Assembly (NCBI RefSeq): GCF_009664365.1
Contig: NZ_CP044310.1
Coordinates: 2,119,001 to 2,183,000, forward strand
Direction: 5' to 3'
DNA from: Paenibacillus xylanilyticus
GTDB taxonomy: Bacteria > Bacillota > Bacilli > Paenibacillales > Paenibacillaceae
Length of the DNA stretch: 64,000 nt
Position numbers and translations under genes: made by a program. Under the pieces are notes generated by a model, which had not been told where the DNA came from, did no database searches, and saw only the letters and a list, made by a program, of their open reading frames with translations. The first letter of the stretch is position 1. Each line of letters opens with the position of its first letter. Shown piece by piece: positions 25,218 to 33,107 of this stretch.

Positions 25218-25679
25218 TTGTATTACGTAAACAGAGAACAGATTGCCCGCAGGCTTGCTGCCGTGCCGGAAGTAGCCGAAGGGCTCCGCCGGGCAGCGCA
25301 GGCTTGGGATGGCAGTCTTATGCTTGGTCTGGTCCAGGAACGCTGTCTTCATCTGGCTATTGAGATTGTAACAGATGTGGGAAGTTATCTTATTGATGGT
25401 TTCATTATGCGGGATGCCAGCAGTTATGATGACATAATTGAAATCAATCACGAAGAGAAGGTATTTGACGTTTCGACTTACGAGGTGCTGAAGCGTCTCG
25501 TGTCGCTGCGCAAGCCGCTGGTACAGGATTACTTCAGCTGGGAGCGGGGAGAATTGCACCCGTTAAGCACAGAGGTACCATCTATTCTGGAACAGTTTGC
25601 TGAGCAGGTTAGTATCTATGTGGAAAAAGAACTTGGTCCATTTCAGCAAGGTCAGACCGAGGGACAGAGTAAGGAATGA
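25218..25679 (+). CDS. YutE-like DUF86 (HEPN/HepT-related) protein
   Basis: A 153-residue all-helical DUF86 protein. It matches the B. subtilis YutE layout: MYYVNREQI at the N terminus, TDVGSYLIDGFIMRDASSYDDI in the middle and LRKPLVQDYF near residue 100. In toxin HepT proteins that last motif is R-x4-6-H; here glutamine occupies the His position, so RNase activity is doubtful. No MntA partner is present. The TTG at 25218 is favoured over GTG at 25209 by GGGAAG spacing and by the YutE N terminus. The next gene overlaps its stop by an ATGA. Confidence 0.85.
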   Translation: MYYVNREQIARRLAAVPEVAEGLRRAAQAWDGSLMLGLVQERCLHLAIEIVTDVGSYLIDGFIMRDASSYDDIIEINHEEKVFDVSTYEVLKRLVSLRKPLVQDYFSWERGELHPLSTEVPSILEQFAEQVSIYVEKELGPFQQGQTEGQSKE

Positions 25680-25690
25680 GGGGAACCAGC

Positions 25691-26656
25691 ATGACAAATG
25701 AAAGGCAAGATGAAATAGAGAAAAAAGAAGCGAATGATATTCCTTCGGGATTTCACCCTGTTTATATGGTAGAGCTGTTATTTCGAGAGCAACCTAAAAT
25801 AGATCGGATCCGGTTGCAGAATGCACTTACCCGTTATACCGGACAAGTCCGTCTGGCTGTGAAGCAGGTCAATGATCAACGCTCCTCACAGAATAAGACG
25901 GATGAGGCAGCGACGGAGATCGGGAAAAGTGAACCTTCAGAGCATAACCTGGACATGCTTGTTTTCTATCATATGGATCATCCGGTTTCATTTGAGGAAG
26001 GGAATATACCTGCACAGACCTGCATGCTTCCTGTGAACGAGATCAAGGACCGTTCCCGCTTCGCTGGGGCGGTGCAGCAAGCATGGCATTGGCCGGAAGC
26101 AGGAGATGCCGTCAAGTCAGCGCAGTATTCGATCCGTCTTCATGATATGTTCTCTGCAGCCATGTCTCGCAAACAGCGTCTGGAATTGTTCCAGAATACG
26201 CTCCAGGCAGTCATGGAAGTTCTGCCTTGTGAGGGAATGTATTGGTACGGCAGTGACAAGCTTGTCGAGCCGGAGGCTTACATTCAGTCACAGAAGCGGG
26301 AAGAGCATCTCTATGGAGCAATGAATGTCCGCATGTATCAGGCAGGTGGAACGGAAGAACAGCGTGAGCTGGTTATGGATACCGTTGGGTTGTCCGCGCT
26401 CGGTGTTCCCGATGTGCAGTGTCACTTTACGGGACTGGATCCGGATACGGTAGCCCAGACATTGCTTGGGGCGGCCTATTACATATTCGATCAGGGTGAT
26501 GTTCTGCAGGACGGACAGACGCTGGGCTCTTCTGGAGGAAGACGCTGGCGCTGTGAGCATCAGGCTGCGCTGATTGCGCCTGGCCGTTATGTCATTGATC
26601 TTGATCCGGGAGATGCACATGCTGCACAGCCGCTCGAATCATCTCGGCATCATTAA
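25691..26656 (+). CDS. DUF4261-domain protein
   Basis: A 321-residue soluble protein resembling DUF4261: HPVYMVELLFREQP at the N terminus, LDMLVFYHMDHPV and PCEGMYWYGSDKLV mid-protein, and LLGAAYYIFDQGDVLQDGQT near the end. GAGGGGA precedes the ATG at 25691; another in-frame ATG at 25676 overlaps the YutE-like stop and is also possible. It is translationally close to the YutE-like gene. Its function is unknown. Confidence 0.75.
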   Translation: MTNERQDEIEKKEANDIPSGFHPVYMVELLFREQPKIDRIRLQNALTRYTGQVRLAVKQVNDQRSSQNKTDEAATEIGKSEPSEHNLDMLVFYHMDHPVSFEEGNIPAQTCMLPVNEIKDRSRFAGAVQQAWHWPEAGDAVKSAQYSIRLHDMFSAAMSRKQRLELFQNTLQAVMEVLPCEGMYWYGSDKLVEPEAYIQSQKREEHLYGAMNVRMYQAGGTEEQRELVMDTVGLSALGVPDVQCHFTGLDPDTVAQTLLGAAYYIFDQGDVLQDGQTLGSSGGRRWRCEHQAALIAPGRYVIDLDPGDAHAAQPLESSRHH

Positions 26657-26835
26657 TGCTGACATTCTAATGCGCAATACGGAATTTAAAAAGTTTTTGC
26701 TATCTGGAGTGTCAGGTCAAGCCCTTGCTGCTTATACTGCATCAACAGAGTAGGCATTCGCCCGGATCAGTAAGCATCAAGATGTATTGTTGCTTGGTAT
26801 CCGGTACTTCATTAAGGTAAAGGGAGAGATGCAAC

Positions 26836-27231
26836 GTGAAGGATTCAAACAAAAGTTTGTTGTGGGGAGCATTGATCGGTTCGGTAGTGGGTTCTGTAAC
26901 AGCGCTGCTGTTGGCGCCAAAATCCGGACGTGAGCTGCGTCAGGATATTTCGGAAGGTGCGCGTCAGGTCACCGAGAAAGGTCAGGAACTGGCCGTTAAG
27001 GTGGGCGAACAAAGCTCACAGATCGTATCCAAAGTAAAAGAAACGGCAGACGTTGTCATTCAGGATATCCAATCCTGGCGGAACTGCGCTGAAGGGAAGG
27101 AATTACGCGTATCTGCTGTTATTACCGACTCGGATTCGTCTGTAGACTCTTCTGAGAACAAAGATGAAAATGAGTCTGGCATTAACGTTGTTGCAAAGCT
27201 GCCTGCAGATGATTCGAAAGATAATATCTGA
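26836..27231 (+). CDS. YtxH-domain protein
   Basis: A 131-residue protein with the YtxH family motif: an N-terminal membrane segment (LLWGALIGSVVGSVTALLLAP) followed by KSGRELRQDISEGARQ and a charged helical region. A Ser/Asp/Glu-rich tail follows. The start is GTG with AAGGGAGAG before it. Such proteins are linked to general stress or cell surface layers in Bacillus, but no defined activity is known. Confidence 0.88.
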   Translation: MKDSNKSLLWGALIGSVVGSVTALLLAPKSGRELRQDISEGARQVTEKGQELAVKVGEQSSQIVSKVKETADVVIQDIQSWRNCAEGKELRVSAVITDSDSSVDSSENKDENESGINVVAKLPADDSKDNI

Positions 27232-27247
27232 AGCATTGCTGGGCAAT

Positions 27248-27291
27248 AAGCAGGCTTTCCTCGAAGAATGAGGGGAGCCTGCTTGTTTGTG
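27248..27291 (+). terminator. Terminator after the YtxH gene
   Basis: The 9-bp stem AAGCAGGCT / AGCCTGCTT with inner CCTC/GAGG is followed by a T/G-rich tail. Confidence 0.75.
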
Positions 27292-27331
27292 TGCGACAAT
27301 GCTGTGGAAGCCGCAGCGTGCGGGTTTTTAT

Positions 27332-27360
27332 TTGAACCCTGAGATGAAATCGGGTAAGAT
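27332..27360 (+). promoter_or_regulatory. Probable racE promoter
   Basis: TTGAAC, a 17-base spacer and TAAGAT, about 95 bases before the start. Confidence 0.55.
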
Positions 27361-27454
27361 GTAGGTACCTTTTTGCCGGAATAATCATACGGTAGGAAGA
27401 AAGCTCTGGAACCCAAATCGTTATCAGAACCAATTCAATGAAGAAGGAAGCGGT

Positions 27455-28270
27455 GTGTTCGTGCAGCAAGCAATCGCTATATTAGACTCCGGTGTAGGGG
27501 GATTGACCGTCGCCAAGGAAGTGATGCGTCAGCTCCCGCGGGAAAAGATCATTTATTTTGGAGATACTGCCCGGACACCGTACGGACCCCGTTCGTCCGA
27601 ACAAGTTAAACAATTTACGGAACAAATCGTTGATTTCTTGATCCAGTTCGATCCGAAGGTTATCGTTATCGCCTGTAACACAGCCACGGCTGCAGCCCTT
27701 GACTATATCCGGGCGAAGGTGAATGTGCCTGTCATTGGGGTTATCCATCCCGGGGCACGTGCTGCCATTACGGCTACTCGAACAGGGCGCATTGGCGTGA
27801 TCGGTACAGTGGGAACGATAGGAAGTGGTGCATATACTTCGGCACTTAAGCAGTTATCCCCCTATATTGATGTCGTCAGTCAGGCTTGCCCCGCATTGGT
27901 GCCTCTGGTAGAGCAGGGTGAATTCCGTTCCGAACAAACAACACTTGCGGTGGAGCAGTCGTTGGGTCAGATCAAACAACAGCCAATTGACTGTCTCATT
28001 TTGGGTTGTACCCACTATCCATTTCTCATGGAAACGATCCAGGAAGTCATGGGACAGGAAGTGAAATTGATCAGTTCGGCAGATGAGACGGCGAGGGAAA
28101 TCAGTACGATTTTGTATGATAAACGAAAGCTGGCAAGTGGGGATGAGACACCGGTGCATCAATTTTTCTGTACGGGAGACCCACGCATGTTCCAGAATAT
28201 TACCCGCCAGTGGTTGGGAGAACAGATCTCGAAAACACCTGTCGTGTGGCAGGTCACCCGATTAACGTAA
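27455..28270 (+). CDS. racE: Glutamate racemase
   Basis: A 271-residue glutamate racemase supplying D-glutamate for peptidoglycan. Family motifs: LDSGVGGLTVAKEV, GDTARTPYG, the catalytic cysteine in ACNTATAAALD (about residue 74) and the second in LGCTHYPF (about residue 185). It starts at GTG 27455 after GAAGGAAG, or at the in-frame GTG 27461. It is monocistronic with its own promoter and terminator. RacE and YrpC/MurI are paralogues in Bacillus; the match to RacE is the better one. Confidence 0.95.
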   Translation: MFVQQAIAILDSGVGGLTVAKEVMRQLPREKIIYFGDTARTPYGPRSSEQVKQFTEQIVDFLIQFDPKVIVIACNTATAAALDYIRAKVNVPVIGVIHPGARAAITATRTGRIGVIGTVGTIGSGAYTSALKQLSPYIDVVSQACPALVPLVEQGEFRSEQTTLAVEQSLGQIKQQPIDCLILGCTHYPFLMETIQEVMGQEVKLISSADETAREISTILYDKRKLASGDETPVHQFFCTGDPRMFQNITRQWLGEQISKTPVVWQVTRLT

Positions 28271-28338
28271 CATAGCAGTAATACCCATTCATATTGGAGT
28301 TGAGGTTGAAGCTTAACCCACTGCACTCATCAGTCATT

Positions 28339-28364
28339 CCGGAGCCCTTGCGCTCCGGTTTTTT
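28339..28364 (+). terminator. racE terminator
   Basis: The 7-bp stem CCGGAGC / GCTCCGG is followed by six T residues. Confidence 0.9.
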
Positions 28365-28507
28365 ATTTATACGAAGAACCGCGCTTGGAAAAGGCTCGCG
28401 TGATTCATGTCACATGACGGACAACCGGGTTCGCATACATATTAGGGTAGCACAATAAGAGCATAGGACGGGGAGAACTGCGTTCTCCCGCCGGGAAAGG
28501 AGACACC

Positions 28508-29740
28508 ATGGAGCTTCAGTGGATTATTGTTCAGTCAGGGGATACCTTATCCCGCATTGCTTCTGCGCACCACATGACGAGGGCGTTGCTGGCTGCCCTG
28601 AACCCGGAGGCAGCGGCACAGCCCTACTTGCTTGCTGGACAGATGCTGCGAATCCTGCCGGGAACCGGTCGCAGATATGCTGTTCAGCCTGGGGAAAACG
28701 TGGGGTGGATCGCAGAACGTTTTGGCCTGAATGAAAAAGAGCTGCGTGACGCCAATCCTGAGTTTGCGAACGTTGAGGATTGGTGTGGGCGATGCATTCA
28801 TATTCCGGATTCAAATGGAAAAACTATTGTCAGGTTACAGGGTGAATACGGTTACCGTGAATTGAGCCGGGATGTCGCTTTGCTTGAGAAGCAATATCCG
28901 TTCATCTCCACAGGTACAATCGGTGCAAGCGTGATGGGGAAGGCTATACCTTACGTAAAGATTGGCGAAGGATCGCGCCATATTCACGTTAATGCGTCCG
29001 TTCATGCCAATGAATGGCTTACGAGTGCGGTAATCATGCGTTTTGTTGAAGAATATGCGAGGGCATACACTGACAGCGTGCCTTGGCAACAATTCAGGAC
29101 AGAGCATTGGATGCAGGAAACGACGTTATGGGTCGTGCCTATGGTCAATCCCGATGGAGTGGAGCTCGTCCAGGAGGGTGTTGTAAATAGACATCCACAT
29201 GCCAAGCAGCTGCTTGCATGGAATGCCGGTCGTCCGCATTTTACCCATTGGAAAGCCAATATTAGAGGGGTTGATCTGAACGATCAATTTCCGGCTCACT
29301 GGGAGGAAGAGGCAGCGCGGAGAGGCATTACATCACCAGGTCCCCGAGATTATGCGGGCAAGGCACCGTTATCAGAGCCAGAAGCAAAGGCACTTGCGGA
29401 GTGGACAGAACAACACAACTTCGCTGCTGTCGTTTCCCTGCACAGTCAGGGGCAAGAGATCTATTGGAATTACCGTGATTTAGAGCCCCGAGAGAGTGCG
29501 CCGTTATCGCGCAGGTTGGCACGGGCCTCGGGTTACAAAGCCGTTAAATTAGGTGGAAGCGATGCGGGATACAAGGACTGGTTCATTCAACAGTTTCGGA
29601 AGCCGGGCTTCACGGTGGAAGTCGGACTTGGCGTTAACCCATTACCTGTTGAACAGTTTGATGATATCTGCGTCGAGGTAGGTCTGCTGCTGGCTGAGCT
29701 GCTGTCAGATGGGGAGACCGGAACCGAAGTCCTGTCATGA
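28508..29740 (+). CDS. LysM + M14-family peptidoglycan peptidase (YqgT/ENP1-like)
   Basis: A 410-residue protein with two N-terminal LysM cell-wall binding modules (IIVQSGDTLSRIA and AVQPGENVGWIAERFG) and a zinc carboxypeptidase domain from about residue 115. Zinc ligands are in HANEW near residue 165 and SLHSQ near 310, with the general base glutamate in TVEVGLG near 370. The layout matches gamma-D-glutamyl-L-diamino acid endopeptidase I, used in spore cortex or wall turnover. No signal peptide is seen, consistent with a mother-cell protein. GGGAAAGGAGA precedes the ATG. Confidence 0.92.
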   Translation: MELQWIIVQSGDTLSRIASAHHMTRALLAALNPEAAAQPYLLAGQMLRILPGTGRRYAVQPGENVGWIAERFGLNEKELRDANPEFANVEDWCGRCIHIPDSNGKTIVRLQGEYGYRELSRDVALLEKQYPFISTGTIGASVMGKAIPYVKIGEGSRHIHVNASVHANEWLTSAVIMRFVEEYARAYTDSVPWQQFRTEHWMQETTLWVVPMVNPDGVELVQEGVVNRHPHAKQLLAWNAGRPHFTHWKANIRGVDLNDQFPAHWEEEAARRGITSPGPRDYAGKAPLSEPEAKALAEWTEQHNFAAVVSLHSQGQEIYWNYRDLEPRESAPLSRRLARASGYKAVKLGGSDAGYKDWFIQQFRKPGFTVEVGLGVNPLPVEQFDDICVEVGLLLAELLSDGETGTEVLS

Positions 29741-29771
29741 AACTTCTAGCATCTTATTTCGTATAAAACAT

Positions 29772-29802
29772 ACGGGCGCTGTGAAAGCGTCCCGTCTTTT
29801 TT
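29772..29802 (+). terminator. Terminator after the M14 peptidase gene
   Basis: The stem ACGGGCGCT / AGCGTCCCGT (one bulge) is followed by TTTTTT. Confidence 0.8.
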
Positions 29803-29888
29803 GGGTTATCATACCATTCTTAAAAGGGTAATGAGTGGAATACGATCATGTGCCTTCATTGGCTCATGAAGAATATGGAGGGGTTCAC

Positions 29889-30140
29889 ATGAAGTGGAGA
29901 AGACTGCTGTCGTTCAAACGATGGACTGAAGTGTTCAAGAGACTGCCCCGCCTGTTGCGGGCTCCGCAGATCCCTTTGCATGAGAAACTGCTGTTCATCA
30001 TCCCGGTCATACTGTATTGGGTTCTACCCGATGTCATGCCATTTATGCCTATCGATGATATTGGTGTTACTTTGCTGCTGATGAACTGGTTTGTCAGCCG
30101 TGCGGAGCGTAAATATCCGGTGCTGCCCTCACGCGCCTAA
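29889..30140 (+). CDS. DUF1232-like small membrane protein
   Basis: An 83-residue protein resembling DUF1232: IPLHEKLLFIIPVILYWVLPDVMPFMPIDDIG, then a second hydrophobic helix GVTLLLMNWFVSRAERK. The P-D-x2-P and IDD positions are the usual conserved ones. GGAGGGG precedes the ATG at 29889; the upstream GTG at 29835 lacks one. Role unknown. Confidence 0.75.
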   Translation: MKWRRLLSFKRWTEVFKRLPRLLRAPQIPLHEKLLFIIPVILYWVLPDVMPFMPIDDIGVTLLLMNWFVSRAERKYPVLPSRA

Positions 30141-30290
30141 AGGAGTCATAAGGTGAATTGATACGGTTTACCTTTGATTTTGCATCAATGTTATTGCGAA
30201 GCGGAGTAACTTTCTTTACAATAGATGCTGGAGTTTAGAAATGCTGAAATTGTTGGAACCAGCAATTACAATATAGGAGATGAAGTCGAA

Positions 30291-30593
30291 ATGAACTGCA
30301 AAATTACTCGTAATGCTGCCAAAGTATTGAAATTGGAGCTGGACAAGCCTGAAAACGAAGGAAAAAAACTTCGTGTAGTTATCACGCATGCTCACGGTGA
30401 CCACGCTCACTACGGTCTTGATCTGGACACGCCAAAAGAAAACGATACCGTAGTATCTACGGACAAAGAGATCGATGTTATTCTTGAGAATGATCAACCG
30501 CTTCTGGATGGTGTTAAAATTGACTACCTGTACCTTCCACAAGAAGGATTTGTCATCACGAACCCTTCCAAAGGCAACCACGGCGACCACTAA
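30291..30593 (+). CDS. HesB/IscA-like fold protein lacking the carrier cysteines
   Basis: A 100-residue protein with the HesB/IscA-like (Fe-S_biosyn) beta fold: MNCKITRNAAKVLK, GKKLRVVITHAHGDHAHYGLDL, LLDGVKIDYLY and GFVITNP. A-type carriers use Cys-Xn-Cys-Gly-Cys, but here the middle position is a His-rich loop (HAHGDHAHYG) and the tail reads KGNHGDH, with only the N-terminal Cys3 present. Iron-sulfur scaffolding by the standard route is therefore unlikely; His-based metal binding is possible. The ATG at 30291 has a distant AGGAG. It lies directly before the YuzB-like gene. Confidence 0.8.
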   Translation: MNCKITRNAAKVLKLELDKPENEGKKLRVVITHAHGDHAHYGLDLDTPKENDTVVSTDKEIDVILENDQPLLDGVKIDYLYLPQEGFVITNPSKGNHGDH

Positions 30594-30614
30594 GGCCGCG
30601 AAGAAGGGGAACTC

Positions 30615-30836
30615 ATGGCTAACGATATCCGCGTATGCGAAAAGTGTAATCATATCAGACTGAAGTCGATTGTACCCAAGCTGGAGAAAATGGCTCCGGA
30701 TACGGAGATCAAGATTGGGTGCAAATCGTACTGTGGTCCGTGTGCGAAGCGTGCTTTTGTGTTTATCAACGGTCGGTACATTAGTGCGCCGACAGAAGAA
30801 GAAGTACTGGCAAAAGTTGCGAAATTCGTGAAGTAA
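30615..30836 (+). CDS. YuzB-like DUF1450 protein
   Basis: A 73-residue protein of the DUF1450 (YuzB) family. It begins MANDIRVCEKCNHIR with a CxxC pair, then a second pair in GCKSYCGPCAKRAFVF, together suggesting a metal or redox site. It follows the HesB-fold gene by 21 bases with AAGGGGAA before the ATG and is followed by a terminator. Function is unknown, though related genes lie near HesB-fold genes in Bacillus. Confidence 0.9.
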   Translation: MANDIRVCEKCNHIRLKSIVPKLEKMAPDTEIKIGCKSYCGPCAKRAFVFINGRYISAPTEEEVLAKVAKFVK

Positions 30837-30863
30837 AAGAGAGGCTGATGCCTCTCTTTTTTT
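30836..30863 (+). terminator. Terminator after the YuzB-like gene
   Basis: The 10-bp stem AAAGAGAGGC / GCCTCTCTTT is followed by a T-run. Confidence 0.9.
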
Positions 30864-30918
30864 GTGCACAGAGATAACTTGGTGGTATTTTCAATGTTCC
30901 AAGAACACGTAGGGAGAG

Positions 30919-31317
30919 TTACAGGGGAGCGTCTTTTTTCATTTCATGAATTTCAAAGGTATCCTCACGTATTTCGATAGCGACTACCGTCTCGTTTTTT
31001 TTGAGGAAATGAACATGTCCCATTCGGTTCTCCTCCAACTCTACCCACCCTTCATCGTGTAATTTCTGAAAATAATCAGCAGGCGTATACAGGCCTTGTT
31101 CACCTCCGATATGTTTCAATTCATACATTTCACTTATTTTGATATTGGGGTTTGCTGAATCTGTCGTGACTTTTAATGATTTGGCATTCGTCGGAACTGG
31201 AATATCGGCAATAATGGAGGAACTTGTATAACCCGTTATTTCATACGTTGCAGAGGCACAACCACTGGTTATCAATAACAAAGTCAACAGGATGACCGGA
31301 ATCCTCAGGTTTTTCAA
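30919..31317 (-). CDS. Putative lipoprotein
   Basis: A 132-residue exported protein. The TTG at 31317 follows AAAGAGGTGG. A basic start (LKNLRIP), a hydrophobic core (VILLTLLLIT) and SGC form a lipoprotein signal with lipidated cysteine near residue 19. The mature part contains IPVPTNAKSLKV and ADYFQKLHDEGW, and no known domain is recognised. An extracytoplasmic, membrane-anchored location is expected. A longer frame to 31407 lacks the signal context. Confidence 0.7.
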   Translation of the reverse strand: MKNLRIPVILLTLLLITSGCASATYEITGYTSSSIIADIPVPTNAKSLKVTTDSANPNIKISEMYELKHIGGEQGLYTPADYFQKLHDEGWVELEENRMGHVHFLKKNETVVAIEIREDTFEIHEMKKDAPL

Positions 31318-31519
31318 ACAACCACCTCTTTCTTCTAAAAAGTCATCTATAAGATAAACGCAGTGAGTTAGGAGAAGGTTACAACCATAGGGATTATGAA
31401 GGTTCAAATGGAGTCACGACCTGACATTCATAAATTGTTTATGCAAAAGAAGAATAAGGCAGGACCTCATCATCCATCCTAAAGGGGTAACAGGAACATG
31501 ATCCCAAGGAGGAATACTC

Positions 31520-31801
31520 ATGCCGAAGCGTTATGATTCCAGTTTGCAAGCGAATACGACTGTATCTCAGGCGCAGAATGCAGTGAACAAACTTCATTTT
31601 GCCGTATCTCAGGCCATGTCACATCCAACAGAGCAGACCATTGAACAAGCCGAGCGCCGACTCGCGCATACGGAGCAGGCGATGCTTCAGGCTGAACGTT
31701 CGCTCGGAGGACAGGGTGTTGAGCTGGCAGAAGAGATGTTCTCTGAGGAAAAGAGAAGATTGAACTCCATCCAGAGTCAGAACGGGCAAGGGAATCAATA
31801 G
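31520..31801 (+). CDS. Small helical protein, 93 aa
   Basis: A soluble, largely helical small protein (SQAQNAVNKLHFAVSQAM, then EQAERRLAHTEQAMLQAERSL) rich in Gln, Ala and Glu. AAGGAGGAATACTC precedes the ATG. The heptad-like pattern suggests a coiled coil. No family is recognised with certainty; Bacillus DUF2564-type proteins are a possible relative. Confidence 0.6.
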   Translation: MPKRYDSSLQANTTVSQAQNAVNKLHFAVSQAMSHPTEQTIEQAERRLAHTEQAMLQAERSLGGQGVELAEEMFSEEKRRLNSIQSQNGQGNQ

Positions 31802-31817
31802 CTGTTCCTGTCACAAC

Positions 31818-31855
31818 AGAACCCGCATGCCATAGAGCGTTGCGGGTTCTTATTC
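31818..31855 (+). terminator. Terminator
   Basis: The perfect 10-bp stem AGAACCCGCA / TGCGGGTTCT is followed by TATT. Confidence 0.75.
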
Positions 31856-31979
31856 TCATGCTGCCTTTTCAAGAATCTCCCGGAAATCGGTCGCTATACA
31901 GGAAGAGAAGGAAACGCTTAAATTTCTGTCAGAAGGTTAATAAACCTTGAGCAGCCAAATTCCATACGGGAGGTACAGG

Positions 31980-32810
31980 ATGACCAAACATATTACAGAT
32001 TGCACGATTCTGAATAATGGGGTAACGATGCCTTGGCTAGGATTTGGAACATATAGAGCAAAGGGTAAGGAAGTGCAGCAAGCGGTTGAGACTGCATTGG
32101 AAGTAGGATATCGCAGTATTGATACGGCATCTGTCTACGGGAATGAAGAAGAAGTGGGACAAGCCATAGCAAGCAGTGGGATTGCCCGCAATGAGCTGTT
32201 CGTGACCACCAAGCTCTGGAATGAGGATCAGGGTTTTGATTCAACGCTCAGAGCATTTGAGGCCAGTCAGAAGGCACTGGGATTGAATGTCATAGATCTA
32301 TACTTAATTCACTGGCCGGGAAGAGACCAGTACAAGGAGACGTGGAGAGCATTCGAACGTCTATATAGCGAAGGAAGCGTACGGGCGATTGGTGTGAGCA
32401 ATTTCCAAATCCATCATTTGCGCGAAATCATAGATGAAGGTGGAACGGTACCTGCGGTCAATCAGGTGGAACTGCATCCAGGTCTGATTCAGCAGGAACT
32501 GCAGGATTTCTGCGGGGAACAGGGAATTCAGCTTGAAGCCTGGAGCCCGATCATGCGAGGTAAGCTGAACAATGAATCCACGTTAAAGGGCCTTGCCCAA
32601 AAATATGGAAAGACACCGGCACAGATCATTTTGCGATGGGATATTCAAAATCAGATTGTGACCATACCGAAGTCCGTTACACCCGAACGGATTCGTGAGA
32701 ATGCAGACATTTTTGATTTTGAGTTAACGCCGGATGAACTTAGATCGATTGATGCCTTGGATTCTGATAAGAGAACCGGGCCGCATCCGGATCAACTCTT
32801 TTGGGATTGA
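31980..32810 (+). CDS. Aldo/keto reductase
   Basis: A 276-residue NADPH-dependent aldo/keto reductase. The catalytic tetrad is visible: Asp and Tyr in SIDTASVYGN, Lys in VTTKLW and His in LIHWPG. VGVSNF-like AIGVSNFQ and PAVNQVELHP are the other signatures, and IPKSVTPERIRENADIFDFEL is the cofactor-binding end. GGGAGGT precedes the ATG at 31980; the frame from 31947 is an extension. Family members reduce aldehydes, including methylglyoxal; the substrate here is not known. Confidence 0.93.
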   Translation: MTKHITDCTILNNGVTMPWLGFGTYRAKGKEVQQAVETALEVGYRSIDTASVYGNEEEVGQAIASSGIARNELFVTTKLWNEDQGFDSTLRAFEASQKALGLNVIDLYLIHWPGRDQYKETWRAFERLYSEGSVRAIGVSNFQIHHLREIIDEGGTVPAVNQVELHPGLIQQELQDFCGEQGIQLEAWSPIMRGKLNNESTLKGLAQKYGKTPAQIILRWDIQNQIVTIPKSVTPERIRENADIFDFELTPDELRSIDALDSDKRTGPHPDQLFWD

Positions 32811-32855
32811 GTGAAGGTATAAGGAATATCTGATTCATACACCTAGATATAAACT

Positions 32856-32888
32856 AAAAGGTCCTCTTCAAGAAGGAGAGGGCCTTTT
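32856..32888 (+). terminator. Terminator after aldo/keto reductase
   Basis: The stem AAAAGGTCCTCT / AGAGGGCCTTTT has one mismatch and is followed by T-rich sequence. Confidence 0.75.
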
Positions 32889-33035
32889 CTCCCTTTCATC
32901 CTTGCTGCCCGATTTGGATTCGAAGGATGCTGCCCAAGTGAGGCTTCTGATAAAGGAAAGCTTTTAACGCAAGTAACCGAAGATTCAGTGGTATAACGAA
33001 CAAAAATTTCCTATCACAACAATGTCAATTTGGTG

Positions 33036-33067
33036 TATAATCTAATATTATGTGAACGTCGTCACAA
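33036..33067 (+). promoter_or_regulatory. Promoter with Rex-like box before the prenyltransferase
   Basis: A consensus TATAAT at 33036-33041 is followed by ATGTGAACGTCGTCACAA at 33050-33067. This differs from the Rex consensus TTGTGAA-N4-TTCACAA at two of 14 fixed positions and also matches the CRP/FNR-like TGTGA-N6-TCACA. It covers the expected transcription start, a repressor position. Confidence 0.6.
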
Positions 33068-33107
33068 AGTGTTAAAGATTTAGCATCATAGGAGGCATAT
33101 ATACATC

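Noticed and set aside
28440-28500. Sporulation sigma-E or sigma-G promoter before the LysM-M14 gene
   Set aside because: A CATACATATT-like -10 is present, but no matching -35 at correct spacing could be found.
30216-30869. 217-residue minus-strand frame across the HesB-fold and YuzB genes
   Set aside because: Both plus-strand genes have good motifs and ribosome sites; the frame is a shadow.
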